From contig CM055097.1 in the NCBI GenBank assembly GCA_029204225.1, forward strand, positions 37,873,106-37,937,105: a DNA stretch of 64,000 bases. The letters run 5' to 3'. A program made the position numbers and the translations under genes. The DNA is from Diphasiastrum complanatum. Its lineage: Eukaryota > Streptophyta > Lycopodiopsida > Lycopodiales > Lycopodiaceae. The notes beneath the pieces were generated by a model, which was not told the DNA's origin, did no database searches, and was given only the letters and a program-made list of their open reading frames with translations. Shown here piece after piece: positions 1 to 12,370 of the stretch. Within the stretch, counting starts at the first letter, position 1; the number at the start of each line of letters is the position of its first letter.

Positions 1-56
1 AAGTGAACTTCATAGATTTTGCACCTCCAACTATTCCTTAGGGAGCTTAGATCCCA

Positions 57-539
57 GTGGCAGCATATCAACAATTGGCACAGAAGTTAAAGTCCACGAC
101 GGAGCAACACAACAAAATGCAACAATCTTATACTGCCTTCGTCGAGGCCCTCAACAAACATATTGCCACCTTGGAAGAGAAATTAAAAGTAGCTATTCAA
201 TCAGTGCCTTTTGTCCATGTGGAACATGCCCAATTTCACCAACTAGGGCCACACTATGATGGGTCAGATGGTGGCAATTGGGCAAGTTTTCAGCAGCCTC
301 CACCAACAAATCAGGGGTCATCACTTCAAGGCCCAACTCAAATGCCAACAGCTCTCCCACCAACGTACCCACAGGATGCTAGTGGTACTTTCTCCCAATA
401 CCCTCTCCCCTCTTTCACTTCTAATCCCATTGACACCACTAACATTCCTTCCATCCAATGCCAATTTTCTCCTGACTCCCAACAAATTGCTGAATCCAAT
501 CCCTCACCACCTCTCTTGTCTCAACCCGATCCACAGTAG
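57..539 (+). pseudogene. Retrotransposon gag N-terminal fragment, Gln/Pro-rich
   Basis: An open frame of 160 codons. Residues 1-50 are Gln/Lys/Glu-rich and look like a coiled coil; the rest is a low-complexity Pro/Ser/Gln tail. The composition matches the gag-like frames at 8.3-9.5 kb and 61.2-62.7 kb, so I read it as a gypsy gag piece. It starts at the window edge, so the upstream part is unseen. No enzymatic motif is present. It could instead be any Pro-rich coiled-coil ORF. Confidence 0.45.
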
Positions 540-587
540 AAACATAGCTTGGCAGTTGAAGCATCTACAATATGATCACTCCAAATG

Positions 588-1290
588 AACGTAGCAAAAA
601 CTTGCTGATGTCTCAAGAGTTTGCAAAGAAATTTCAACCCAAGGAGTGAGGCGGATACATTCTTCCCAACCTTGATGTCTACAAAACTGATCAAGAAACA
701 GTCAAACTCCTCGATTCACAACCGAAATGGCGCCATCAGTTGTTTCTGCAAAGCACAACCTCAATGGCATGGTATCTTGTTTTGACGCATATGTCTATAT
801 GCACATCAATCCCTATTACTATCTGATAGGTCACCGAGAGCCGTTTTCTATCACAAAGGTAAAAAATAAGATTTATTGACCCATGTTGATAGGTGTGAAT
901 ATTGGCAACCCGACCGATGACATGATCACAAATTGTTGTGTCTTTGGTAGAATTAGAAGGCTATTGGGATCGGGGACTACCATCAATCGCCATTGATATA
1001 AATTAGTCCTTAAACACTAAAGCCGACCACATCAATGTAGCGCGACTGTATTACAGGGAAACCCTCACTCGATGCTCCATGTTGATATGGTCGAGTTGTG
1101 GAAAACCCATGGATTACTGCAGGGTATGCTACATTACTATACCCCAAGGCCCTTCCTTACCAAATTATGCTAGCAGATGTGGAGGGGATCAGCACTAAGA
1201 TTTACCAAACATGCCAACAACAATCTCGCCTCTAGAAAGCTCAAAAGATCCAAGACGAAAAAGCTTCGATTCGTGTGGGACCACCAATCC
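588..1290 (+). pseudogene. Decayed gypsy gag remainder
   Basis: No long frame survives, but short peptides match the reverse-strand gag at 61.2-62.7 kb. The clearest is VARLYYRETL near 1040, against VARVYYRAAM there. Stops and shifts are frequent. It is in phase with the fragment at 57-539 and probably belongs to the same element. Confidence 0.4.
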
Positions 1291-2137
1291 AATGAGGGTA
1301 ATAATATTAGCAAAGAAAATATAAAAAAGAAATAAAACACCGTGGCATGTGTATTGTAAGTCCACGTGTGAGTACTTGCTAGAAAACTTCTACCGTGGCA
1401 TATGTGTTATAAGACCATGAGTAGAAGCTTAATAAGTTCTAAACTTCTAAAACTAGGAAACTTAAGCTAGAAAACTTAAGCTTAGAAATAAAATATTCCA
1501 AGTTTAACTTAAGTTCTAAGTTTAGTTCCTAAGTTAGAAGTCATGAGACTTAGACTAGCAAGTTAGAAGGCTACTCCCATTAGTTAGTGGAAAACTTATG
1601 GAAGGCCCTCTTGCTATAAGAAGAGAGACATTTTCTTTGTAAATAACACATTGAGATTATGCTCAATTGAAATCTTGTGATTTCATCTCTCTATTTCCTT
1701 GTGTTCCCTTTGGAAGGTGAATAGCTTGAGGAAAGGTGCTCGGGCCTCCTCTTGCCTCCTTTTCATGGAAATATATTTGTGGCATGTTTTTATTGATTTA
1801 TGCTTAGTTAGCCACACTTAATGTTAATATAGTTTCCCTTTGGGTATTAGATAGGTTTAGATTAACATATTTGCTAGTGGGATAAGCCTTAGCAAGCTCT
1901 AGCTTATTTAGATAGCCTGTTAGTTGGGAAGCCTTAACAAGCCTAAATAGATTGTTCCTAGTTTTTTAGCACCAATTGGAAAGCCTTGGTGTTCTTCCTT
2001 TTTGTTTGTGCTCTTTCCTTTTGTTTGTAAGTTTGATGTAGATCTTAAGAAGTGGACAGATTGGTCTACCACTCACTACAATGCGAACCATGGATAGATC
2101 TAGCATAGCCATTGCATCATTAGTTTTTATATTCAAC
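1291..2137 (+). other. LTR-like non-coding block (uncertain)
   Basis: AT-rich and gene-free. It contains several imperfect copies of an aacttaagct-type word (about 1430-1530), a TATA-like CTATAAGAAG near 1614, and ends TTCAACA near 2137. Those features suit an LTR, but I found no second copy in the window, so the call is tentative. Confidence 0.25.
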
Positions 2138-2139
2138 AG

Positions 2140-2700
2140 TATGGTCTCTTACACCTTCCCCTCTCTTTCCTCTCCAAAGACATAAAAACATAGCAAAAGC
2201 AACTAATTAGCAATCACACACAAAAAGCAAGCAAGAGAAAGAGAGAGAAGAGAGAGAGTGAGATGCAAGGATGTTCAGATTACCAAACGGGCATTATCTC
2301 CTCCTGATTGAACATGGAAATGAGGTACAAGGAGTGATTTTTAATAGATGGGAAAGGCCCTTGCCCCTTTGTCATATTGGTTAACTACAATGGCCAGGAT
2401 CCTAGCCCAAGCTGTTTAAACTAATACAAAATGAATCTAATGATACTAAGAAATCACAAGGGGCACTCACATGTCTCATGTCTCATGTCTCATGTGAGTT
2501 CTAAATTGGGCCCTTTTAGCTTATTTTTTAACAACTTGACTTAGGGCCTCTAATGTCATTTTAGAGTTTTTAAGCCCCTAGTCACTTATTCGTGTTCTAC
2601 AAGTTTTACAAAACTAATTTGTGTGCTCATTGGGTTGGAGTTATACATGCAGGTTGCTAGTGCCCTCGCACTTATTACTCTACCTATACAATGTACTATG
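2140..2700 (-). repeat. Solo/relic LTR of the 40.2-kb gypsy family
   Basis: On the reverse strand this aligns by eye to the LTR at 40215-41036. Shared blocks are GGGGCAAGGGCCTT, a CT-rich tract and the GAGGGC..CCCAATGAGCAC segment at the 5' end. It is diverged, and no coding sequence of its own element is attached. Confidence 0.55.
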
Positions 2701-2974
2701 GCATGGCTCACTTGGTAAGCTTAGCCAATAGTACTTAAGGGGCAGGACCCACTAAGTGCCCAGCAATATGTGGTAATAGGTAGATTTTTGGAATCCCTTG
2801 GAAGAAGCTTACACATCTAACACCTCATGCTAAACTTAGGTCATAATTTCAAGTCTTGAAGCAACTAAGACCTTAAAGCAAATCATCAGAACAACCCTGG
2901 TTAGGGCCATTAATAAATTACATTTTAAAAAGCTTAGGAAAATGTCAAGTCTAAATAAATGAATTTAAAATCGA

Positions 2975-3130
2975 CAAATAAAATGTGTTGCGAGGGCATG
3001 GCATCATGCGCGTATAAGCCCATGGCCCAATGAGCACGCAAGCTAAGTTGTAATCAAAATAATAGGCTTGGGACCTTTGTAAGTAAAATAAAACTTGAGG
3101 CCCAAAGTCAATTTTAAACTAGTCGAATTA
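2975..3130 (+). repeat. 5' LTR fragment of the same gypsy family
   Basis: About 150 bases nearly match 40261-40400 (TGTTGCGAGGGCATGGCATC and following). It is opposite in orientation to the relic LTR just upstream, giving a local inverted pair. Confidence 0.6.
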
Positions 3131-3626
3131 AAAAAATAGTCAAAGTTCAAGACTGTATATAAACCACATCGGTAAATTGCACGTACAAATGTATCGACCA
3201 TAATCTTAAAACTAACAACATCAGTATCTATACATATGGATCAGCTAGCTATAGAGAGAAAAAACTAGCTAGATCCATCTGATCCATCCTCATCCTTGCC
3301 ATCAGATGAGGCCTACAGTTTTTGCATGTGCAAAAAAAAAAATGGTGTTGTGATAAATGTGGTAAGAGTGAGATAGACTAGTGAATGTAAAGAGGATAAA
3401 ATCTATTTTGAAGCCATACCTCAGGAGCAGCAGCCCAGTTTATCCTCACGCCTTGCCTCTCCAATAATTCGAGTAATGATATACATATACTCCTCATGGG
3501 TGGGAGACCACCCTATGGCAGATTTTTGAATAAAAATTCTAATTTGTGATCATAACAAATATGAGATAATCTAGGGTGTGCCAAAAAAAAATGAAATCAA
3601 ATTCAACTGATGGGTGTGAGATAGAA
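3131..3626. other. Gene-free spacer
   Basis: I see no coding frame, RNA gene or clear repeat family here; only short A-runs and simple sequence. Confidence 0.4.
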
Positions 3627-4070
3627 TTACAAACTGGGGGAGGGGACATGAAATTTTCTAAGTAGCTGATCAATGGCATGATTCTTGCAAGAATTGTCAA
3701 CCTCATGATGCCAGTCATGAAACATGTCCCAGGCAAAGTGTATATACATGAGCTCCATGCGCGCGATGACCAACTTACTACGAGCATTCACAATTATGTG
3801 ACCATCCATGTCTATGTCATATGAGGACAATATGTCAGCTAGTGGAGATGTAGCAATGAGAGAGTCTGAAGTGGCCTCAGGCACGGGAGAAGTCTCATGA
3901 ATGGGAGAGTACTGGGGAGGTGTTGGCTCGGGAGAGTGCTGGGTGAGAGAGTATCGGGATGGGAGAGTACCGGAGGGGGGCGGGGGGTGGGAAGGGGTCA
4001 GGAGGGGAGAATAGCCAAGGAGAGTTTGGGAGACCAAGTGTGTACACATTTTAAATTTACTTTCTATCAA
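3627..4070 (-). other. Pro/Ser-rich ORF of unknown nature
   Basis: A 147-codon reverse frame. The first two thirds is Pro/Ser/Thr-rich and is encoded over a minisatellite of GGGAGAGT-like units (about 3885-4015). The C-terminal third is ordinary in composition (RMELMYIHFAWDMF). I do not recognise it. It may be a fragment of a mobile-element protein or a chance frame over the repeat. Confidence 0.2.
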
Positions 4071-4366
4071 AAAAAATGAAATTGAATTTTTGTGTTTTGT
4101 CTTAGAGTGAAATCTAGGATTGAAAATAGGCTGTATGCAACTGATGTTATCATATTAGATGGTAGTCGGGTGGTTCTATTTTAAGTTTAGATCCTGTAGA
4201 AGAAACCTCAGCCAAATAGCTTCCTTAGTTGCTTGTGTTGCTGCTATGTATTTGCCTCCAGTCAAAAATAGTGAGATCGACTGCAATTCAAATCAGAATA
4301 GTTGAGTAATCAAAATGTTGTAGCAAAGTTACTAAAATAACAAAGAACTTAGTTCATTGTTGTTTG

Positions 4367-5857
4367 TGTTGGAAATTAAGCCCACAGTTGCCTCCTTGGA
4401 ATCATAACTTAGACAACCAATTTATTTGAAGGACGTCTACAACGGACTTTTGGCTGATCTCCAGCAAAGGGTAATTAATCCCATCATAATTTTAAGTTCA
4501 TATGTTAAGTTCAATAGCTAGAAGTCATTGAAGACTTGGCCATCTTCAAGGACTTCCACAAACTTGCATTTCGAACAATCTGCAGATTTACATTATTTTT
4601 GAACAGTCTACAGAAATACACTTAGCGTCGCAGTTCGCATTTTTTGCACTTTCCGAAAACTGCGACACTTACCTTCGACTTCTTCCGTTCAATTATTTTT
4701 TGAAGAAGTCAACTTGTTCACAGTTCAACAGTTTAACTATTTTCAACACCTTCGCCCTTTTTCGCTTTTTTCCAAAAATGCGAAGAGAGAGAAATTCCAA
4801 AAGGTCCTCTATTTTTTAGGGTTGAACTGTTAAAGACACCTTTACCAACTTTTTAAGGGCAGCTTAAAATTTGTTATAAGGGCACCTTCGGTTCTTTCGC
4901 TTTTTTCGAAAAGTGCAAGAAAGTTGAACTACTAAAGACGACATCTTCAAGTTTCTAAGGGCACCTTAAAACTTGTTAAAGGCACCTTCGGTTTTTTCGC
5001 AAAAACCCGAAAGGAGAGGTAAAATGCCAAAGGTTGTCTTTTTTTAAATGAGGAATGTTCCCAACCACTTTCCAAACTTTGCGAAGTGAGAGAAAACCAC
5101 TTCACGTAAAATGTGAAGTGAGAGTTTTTTACGACGTCCTCATCTGCGTCAACAATTCTGATTTCTTGACCGTATATACTATGTATAGTTGTCACAAAAG
5201 CCATATACTTCCAAGTACAATGGCTTTCCTAATTAGGTGACAAGCATTCAATGTAGTTGATACACAGATGAAATCTATAAATAGATCATCCAAGCATAGA
5301 TTATTGGTTGCTTTGTCCATGAGACGTATTATTTGAGTCTCCCAGTTGTGCCATCAATTTTTGGTTGTCCTTCAATGTAAGATAGTAGCAGCAGCTTTTC
5401 TATCTCTGTACAACGTAGATGAATGCTTGCTGTGATTGAATGCACTCTACCGTTGTTTGATTGCACTTGTTTACTCACTCTGATCAGAACACGGAGGTCT
5501 ACGACTCCTCAGTTTCTGATTAGACAATGGCTGTCTTTGATGCCTGAGGAACTTGTGATATCATATTGCTCTTCCATTTATTTCAGAACCATACTTCACA
5601 TTGAATCTGATTTTCAGTAATACCACACACAAACCATTTCTAATCTCTTCGGTGGACTATACTTTCGTTTTGAGTATGAATTAATTTTTAAGATCTTGTT
5701 GGGCAGTTAGAATACTTAAAGCTGTGATTACATTTAGCATAAGCTGTCTATTAGACTATTTTTGCATCTAGTAGCTGATTAGAACGAGAGAGCTGTTCCG
5801 CAATATTCCTGCTATCTTCTCCATTTGCATTCATCCATCTTCCTTGTCCCATCAGAT
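4367..5857 (+). repeat. 5' LTR region of copia element A
   Basis: Starts near TGTTGGAAATTAAGC and runs to the primer-binding site at 5858. It is rich in short repeats of the type CACCTTCGGTT..TTCGC..AAAA between 4740 and 5040, a vocabulary shared with the reverse-strand LTR at 16279-16994, so the two LTRs are related. The 5' boundary is uncertain and no 3' LTR was found. Confidence 0.5.
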
Positions 5858-5869
5858 TGGTATCAGAGC
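5858..5869 (+). promoter_or_regulatory. Primer-binding site, initiator tRNA-Met type
   Basis: TGGTATCAGAGC, the classic plant copia primer-binding sequence complementary to the 3' end of initiator tRNA-Met. It sits directly between the LTR-like block and the gag start. Confidence 0.85.
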
Positions 5870-5922
5870 ATAGCTCAAATAAACCAAGAGATTAAGTTTG
5901 TTCCATTTACATTATTGTTATC

Positions 5923-6826
5923 ATGTCTCATCTTGGTAGCTCTTCATCATCATCCAACGAGGCTAGAATCATTGACAAGTTCAATGGTTCTAACTTCATT
6001 TGAAAGTTAAAACTCTGGATGATGTTGATAGATAGAGATCTTTGAGATGTAGTAGAAGGTGTTGACCTGAAACCAGAAGATGGTGATCAAGCAAAGGCAT
6101 GGAAGATCAAAGATCAGAAGGCCTTAGCATGTATGACACTCAATCTGGCCGACTCCCAAATATCTCACATTACCACATGCAAAACCTCTAAGGATGCATT
6201 AGATTTGTTATCAAATCTCTATGAAACTCATAATGTAACCACTAGATTACATCTTAGAAGGAAGTTCTTTACTCTTAGCATGTTTGATTCTACTACCATC
6301 ACTTCTCAAATCAATATCTTCAAGTCTTTATTGGATCAGTTATCAACTGTAGGATGTTCTATTCAAGATGATGATGCTATTATGACCTTGCTTTCTTCTC
6401 TTCCAAATTTGTATGAACACTTTGTGGTGATGATCTCCATACAACCCGACCTCACCCTTCAAAAGGTGTCGGTCATCTTCTTCAAGAAGAAATGTGGAGA
6501 AAGACTAGCAGCCTATCCATCAAAGACAAATCCATGGCTCTATACACCAAGAAGAAAGACTATTCCAAGGGCAAGAATCAAGTGCAACAGCAACAGCAGA
6601 AGCCTCACACTCAAGGTGAACATGGTGGATTGTGCAAGAAGGTTTTCTGCAGATATTGCAAGAGAGCCAATCACGACATCAAGGAGTGTCGTATCCGGAT
6701 CGACAACAAGGCAAAGAAGCAACAACAGCAGCAGCAGCCAGACTCCTCCAACGCGACGGAATTCAAGGAGCAAGATACACATTTGTTAATGGCTTACAAC
6801 AGCAGCAGCGAAGACTGTGATAGCTA
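5923..6826 (+). pseudogene. Copia element A gag
   Basis: Begins with ATG at 5923 (MSHLGSSSSSSNEARII) and shows the copia gag core (KFNGSNF, then TSKDALDLLSNLYETHNVTTRLHL). A zinc knuckle, CRYCKRANHDIKEC (CX2CX4HX4C), lies near 6650 in another frame, followed by a poly-Gln CAG/CAA run. At least two in-frame stops (about 6001 and 6043) and a frameshift between 6450 and 6600 make it non-functional. Confidence 0.8.
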
Positions 6827-7999
6827 GTACTTGGATAGTGGTGCTACCCAACACATACTCTCACAAGGAATGGTTTACCGAGTATGCAGCTTATAGTAGA
6901 GATCAATTCATCTACCTCGGAGATTCAGGCACCATACACATGGAAGGCAAAGGAACAGTGAAGATCACCTTCAACAACGATCTGTTTATTTGTGTTCCCA
7001 ACATCCTTCATGTTTCTCAATTATTAAAAAACTTGTTATCAGTCTCTAAAATAACTGATGAGGGCTACACTGTTACTTTCTCATCTGAGCAATGTACAAT
7101 ACTCGAGGAAGATACTCCTCTGACTATGTGCACTAGAGTTGGAAATCTTTACGTACTCTCTAATTCAGTTGCATTAGCTAGTATATCTAATGAAAATGTA
7201 AACGATAGTGTTGTTTTGTGGCGTAGTCGATTTGGACACGTGAATATAAGATCACTTTCTTATATGCATTGTAATAATTTAGTTGATGGACTAAATTTCC
7301 TTTCTTCATTAGATATGAATCTTTCTTTTGTGAATCATGCATCTATGGGAAGCACTCTAGAAGCAAGTTTCCAAAATCACATTCCATCAAAACAAAGCAT
7401 GTACTGGATCTTGTACATAGCAATCTTTGTGGTCCAATGCCAACTCCGTTTTTAGGAGATACAATCTATTTTATCACTTTCATAGATGATTATTCTAGAT
7501 GGTCTACAATCATGTTCATTAAGCACAAATCTAAAGCCTTTGGATGCTTCAAGAGATTCAAGGCCATGGCTAAGACACAAACATCTACAAAAGTGAAGGC
7601 ACTCCGAACTGATGGTGGCGGCGAATACATCTCTAACGAGATGTCCGACTACATGGTTGAACATGGTATTAGAATACAGTTCACCTCAACAGAATGGGAT
7701 TGCAGAAAGGAAGAATCGAACTCTTCCCAACTCAATCAGATCCATGCTACATCAAACACACCTATCTGCAAAGTTCTGGGCAGAAGCTACTACCACAGCC
7801 TGTTATGTGCAGAACAGATCTAGCACCAAAGCCGTCAACAACAAAACTCCTTATGAAGTTTGCATGGGCACAAGCCTAGTGTCAGCCATTTAAAAATCTT
7901 TGGTTGTATATATTTTGTTCACATTCCTAAACAACTTAGGAAGAAGCTAGAACATAGGACAAATAAATGTATTTTTATTGGCTATCCTAATGAACATAA
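6827..7999 (+). pseudogene. Copia element A protease-integrase, truncated
   Basis: Protease motif YLDSGATQH near 6830, then NILHVSQLLKNLLSV, the GAG_pre-integrase region, and an integrase with FIDDYSRW, ALRTDGGGEY and ERKNRTL. The last part, KLEHRTNKCIFIGYP, ends near 7990 where homology stops, so the reverse transcriptase is missing. Frame changes occur near 7440 and 7690. Confidence 0.8.
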
Positions 8000-8340
8000 A
8001 GCTTGAAGAAACAAAATGTTTCCATTGCCAAAGCTTTGCTAGCTTTTCACCCTGACTTTGACATAAAAGACACACGAAACAAAAATGTTCGCAAACAATT
8101 TTGCGACACACAACACGAAATTGTTTCGCGACACAAAATCATTCGTGCTCCACAAAGGACCAACAAGATCAGCCAAGTACCATGGGGTACAAGTATTTGA
8201 TCAGATATCGTGACATCACCAGAAGTACGCCTCTGCTTCCTCTCATGGATAGTCTGTGACAATTGGGGCTACCATTTCCATCACAGCTGCCTAGGCCGTC
8301 TCACCTCCACACACAGGAGCTGTTTCCCCAAACACCCAGT
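8000..8340. other. Junction segment, unassigned
   Basis: Between the truncated copia integrase and the next gypsy gag. It is rich in TTCGCGACACA-like words near 8080-8140. I recognise no gene. Confidence 0.3.
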
Positions 8341-8341
8341 A

Positions 8342-9500
8342 TTTCATGGACATGTTCGATGATTCTGACACCCAGAGTCCTACGCCCTTTGAGCTCCAAT
8401 CCCCTGGAAGAAGATTCGAACAGTTTCATGATACTACTACTGGTTTTGAAGACTCTTTTTAGATTAACCAGCAACCTCAAGTTGAAGCCGCACTAGCCAC
8501 AATTCGGGTCGGACAAGCTATCAAATCACCAAAGCAGTTTGACACCACAGTGCCCGAGGGCTATGAAGAAGACGACCTCTTTGAAGAAGAAGAATTACAT
8601 GCACCTGCTCCATGCCAACCAGGGACAGTACCACCAGGTCCTTCTACTACTACCACCTCCACAACGGTAGATTTTGGTGATGCTCTCGATTTAGTCTCAA
8701 GTCTTGCGCAAGTGATCCATCCAGTCTATGTTGGATAAGAAAAAATAAATGGAGCAGTGCAATTAAAATATGGGATCTGAGAATTCGCTCATCAGCCAGA
8801 AAGTCGTCTAGCTGGACAAAGAATTGAAGATCGCCAAACAGCACAAAGCTAAGTTTGAAACTGGAAAGAAGACGGCACAACAATTGGCTGATCACCAAGA
8901 GGATTATGTCAGTTCCCTGTAGAATGCCCTCACAACCACCCAAGATCAAGTGGACAAGGCCTTGCATGATGCAAAGCAACAAGTGCAGCTGCTCCAAGGT
9001 CAACTGCAGATGGCCGAACAAGATCGCACACGTCTCCAAGGTGAATTAGATGCGACCACCCTTAAGCATGATGCGTATCTATAGATGCAAATACTTGATC
9101 ATCCGGTAACTCCGATGAAAATTGTGTATTTGTTCAAAAAGGTTGAAACCTACAAAGTGGTGCTTCAAGGATTCCAAAACCGCTTTGATAGACTCAAAGG
9201 TATAGCTTCAACTGAGTTGGAAAAGGCTAAAGCAACCATCAACGCATATGAAAAGGCTGCCGTTCAGGTGTTGGAATCTAGACTCAAATTTCAATTTTGG
9301 TCATGCCACAATGCTCCCCTTCGCACCAAGCTGATGCACCTATGGATACAGGGTTGGATTCGGGCATGGACCAGGGTGGAGCCTCTAAAGTTGAAGAAGA
9401 ACAGCCAGTTCCACAAGCAATGCAACCAAGTCCATCTTCATCAAGGACCACACCATTGTTCAGAAGACCAACAACATCCCACACCATGATGAGCTGCTAA
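8342..9500 (+). pseudogene. Gypsy element B gag, coiled-coil type
   Basis: Starts in MFDDSDTQSPTPFEL (about 8346), continues through an acidic EEDDLFEEEELH stretch and a Pro/Thr linker, then a long Gln/Lys/Glu coiled coil from about 8810 to 9270. Stops near 8461, 8736 and 8920 and several frame changes break it. It is the first part of the element continuing to 12370. Confidence 0.6.
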
Positions 9501-10160
9501 ATGTTGCATGGCTACCTACTAATTAATCAGATGATTTATTCATTGATGACGAGAACATCTTACAAATTCAGAATTGCCCAGAAGATATGGACATTTCTGA
9601 TATTCAGATCCTCAACTATATGGAAGCACTTCCCCCAAAGACCTATCCGCAACATGCTTCCAAGGTGGAATCCGTTGCCAAGGTTGCAAGTGAAAAACCT
9701 GAGACAAAATTCTATCGTCCCAAATGCCCACACTATCCATGGGATCTATGTGAGGAGGAGACTATCTTTCAAATTGATGACGAGATTCTCCATGACATAC
9801 CAATTGTCTCTCCACCACCAAAACCTCAACTCCGTGGTCATACTATGAAAGAGAAAATGAAAAAACCACTTCAAATTTAACCGCCGGGTGACCTCACAAC
9901 TGTTCGGGAAGTTCCTGAGATTGCCTCTAGCCTACACCCATCCCCAAAAAAGCACCATCTCGGCAAGATAAAGGCAAGGCCCCCCTTGAATCTCCAGCCC
10001 ATGATGTTTCTCCATACTTTAAGGACTATACGATCGAGGATGTCACAATCAAATTACCCCAAGCTCAACGTGAGCCCACTAGTAATTCACCCTACGAAGG
10101 CCCTGCACAAACCATAACCCTTTCCTAGAGTGAGCCAAGTGAAACCAACGAATATCTTGT
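9500..10160 (+). pseudogene. Gypsy element B linker/protease region
   Basis: The frame at 9587-9880 (MDISDIQILNYMEALPP...) is followed by SPYFKDYTIEDVTIKLPQAQ near 10010, which matches QHFKDYTLDDVVILLPQPQ in the other gypsy element at about 36120. No intact protease active site could be read here. Frames are broken by stops near 9880 and 10126. Confidence 0.55.
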
Positions 10161-11090
10161 CCACATCGGAGCTCATCTCAATCGCGAACAACGAAGACGG
10201 CTTGAAAAGCTCTTGCAAAAATATCGATATATCTTTGCCTGGACCTATAAAGACATGAAAGACGTATCACCCCAAGTAGTTGTGCATCGTATCCCACTTA
10301 AACCAGGTGTGAGGCCCACTACGAGTCGTCCGTACAGATGCGATCCCATCTATAAGGCCAACATCAAAGAAGAATTACAACACCTTTTAGATGCAAGATT
10401 TATAGATGAAATTGAGCATACTGAGTGGGTCTCTCCAATTGTCATCGTCCCCAAGAAAAATGGAAAACTCTGGATCTGTGTCGATTTTAAGAAACTTAAC
10501 GCCGTCACTGAACGTGATCATTTTCCATTACCTTTCGGAGAATCCATCTTATAAAATCTAGCAGGAGATGAGGCTTACTCCTTCTTAGATGGCTTTAGCG
10601 GATATAATATGATCCAAATCGTTGAAGAAGATCAACACAAAATCGTCTTTGCCACAGAATGGGGAACCTTCTGCTGGAAAGTCATGCCTTTTGGGCTCTA
10701 CAATGCTCCTAGCACCTTCCAACGTGTTATGCAAGCGGCCTTTTCTCAGTAGATGGGCGATACCTTAGAAGTTTACTTGGACAATTTAGGAGCACATTCC
10801 GAAAAAATACGTCATTTATCTGTGCTCAATCTTTTTTTATCCAGTGTCAACGCTTCAATATCTCTCTTAATCCTGAAAAATGCCAGATTTGGGTAACCCA
10901 TGATATTGTGTTAGGACATATTATCTCACGAAATGGCATTGCCACTGACCATGAAAAGATTTTTATCATTCAAAATCTACCGGAACCGCGTATGATACAT
11001 GAAGTTTACTCTCTCCTTGGCCACGCCAACTACTATTAGTGCTTTATTTTTGATTTTGCTAACAAAGCCCACTTAATCTACAAAGTAGTT
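10161..11090 (+). pseudogene. Gypsy element B reverse transcriptase
   Basis: Standard order: VVHRIPLKPGVRP, EWVSPIVIVPKKNGKLWICVDF, FLDGFSGYNMIQI, VMPFGLYNAPSTFQRVM. The catalytic box reads VYLDNLG at about 10769-10789 where YxDD is expected, so the second Asp is Asn. Stops near 10552 and 10751 and decay after 10810 confirm it is dead. Confidence 0.9.
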
Positions 11091-11700
11091 GTAGCTCTCA
11101 AATGGACGGATGAACAATGCGTCTCAAAGAAGCCCTTACCAAAGCACCCATCCTCCGGGCTCCTGATTATTCTAAAGAATTCCATGTGCATACCGATGCA
11201 TCCAAGTATGCCATTGGAGCAGTGCTCACCCAATCGAGAGAATTCAAAAATGATTACCCAATTCATTTTTTTAGTCGACAATTGATACCTGCTGAAGTCA
11301 ATTATATCACTACAGAACGTGAAGCCTTGGCAATGGTATATGCGGTTCAAAAGTTTCGCCATTATCTTCTAGGAAAACTTTGTGCGTTCTTCACTGATCA
11401 TCAAGCACTGTTGTATCTCATCAACAAGACCTGCACCACAGGTTGTATTACTAGATGGATCCTATTATTGAGAGAATTTGAGTTTAGGATCGTGGTTCAT
11501 AAGGGAGTTCAGCATTATTTAGCAGATCATCTATCCCAAATCCCTAACCTTCCTACCCCTGATCAAGGTGTGAACGATGATTTACCAAATGCAATCCTTT
11601 TCCAAGTTGACTCTACACTTGTATGGGCTAAGGAAATTACCGAATATTTAACTTCAGGGCAGATGGATCCTTCCTTCTCTAAACCCGAACAATGAGCGTT
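11091..11700 (+). pseudogene. Gypsy element B RNase H
   Basis: A 192-codon open stretch with EFHVHTDASKYAIGAVL, FFSRQLIPAEVNY, TTEREALAMVYAVQKFRHYLLG and FFTDHQAL: the D, E, D core of Ty3-type RNase H is visible. It ends in ADHLSQIPNL, then a stop at 11693. Confidence 0.9.
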
Positions 11701-12370
11701 GGTCCTCAAAACTAGACCTTATATGTTAATTGCAAGACAACTCTACAAGCAAGGGTTAGATGGAATTATCCGACGATGTCTTAATGAAGGAGAAATCCCC
11801 TCTATAATTTCCCTCACTCATGAAGGTATTGGTGCCAGCCATTTCTCTTCTGAAACAACTGCTAAGAAAATCCTCTTGGCCAGTTTCTGGTGGCCAACAC
11901 TCTTCAAGGATATGCACAATTATATTAAGACTTGTGATGTCTGCCAATGCACAAAACGCTTTTAAAAAATAGACTACATGCCTTTACACCCTGTAACCAC
12001 TGATGAAGCTTTCCAGAAATGGGAAATTGATTATGTCGGACCTATTAGTCCTGCTGCTCGACACACACAATCTCGTTACATCATAGTAGCTATGGACTAC
12101 TGCACCAAATGGGCTGAAGCAAGAGCTGTTCGCAATGGTGACGCTCGTTCCACCGCCAAATTTCTCTATGAACAGGTTATAGTTCGGTTCAGATGTCCTC
12201 TAGAGCTTATCAGTGATAGGGGAACACATTTCCTTAACTATGTCATAGCAGATCTTCTTTCCAAATTTTTTGTGGTACATTGCAAAAGTTCCCCATATTA
12301 TCCATGCTGCAATGGCCAGGCAGAATCCACCAATAAAATCCTATGTGGCATTCTCAGCAAAACCGTCTAA
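11699..12370 (+). pseudogene. Gypsy element B integrase, 3' truncated
   Basis: HHCC zinc domain (HEGIGASHFS..CDVCQ) and the catalytic core with KWEIDYVGPIS, LISDRGTHFL and NGQAESTNK, so the D,D,E set is present. Stops occur near 11963, and homology ends abruptly at about 12370 where a reverse-strand copia integrase begins. Confidence 0.9.

Noticed and set aside
6540-6782. Leu-rich reverse-strand frame over the copia gag
   Set aside because: It is the complement of the CAG/CAA-rich Gln tract of gag, not a gene.
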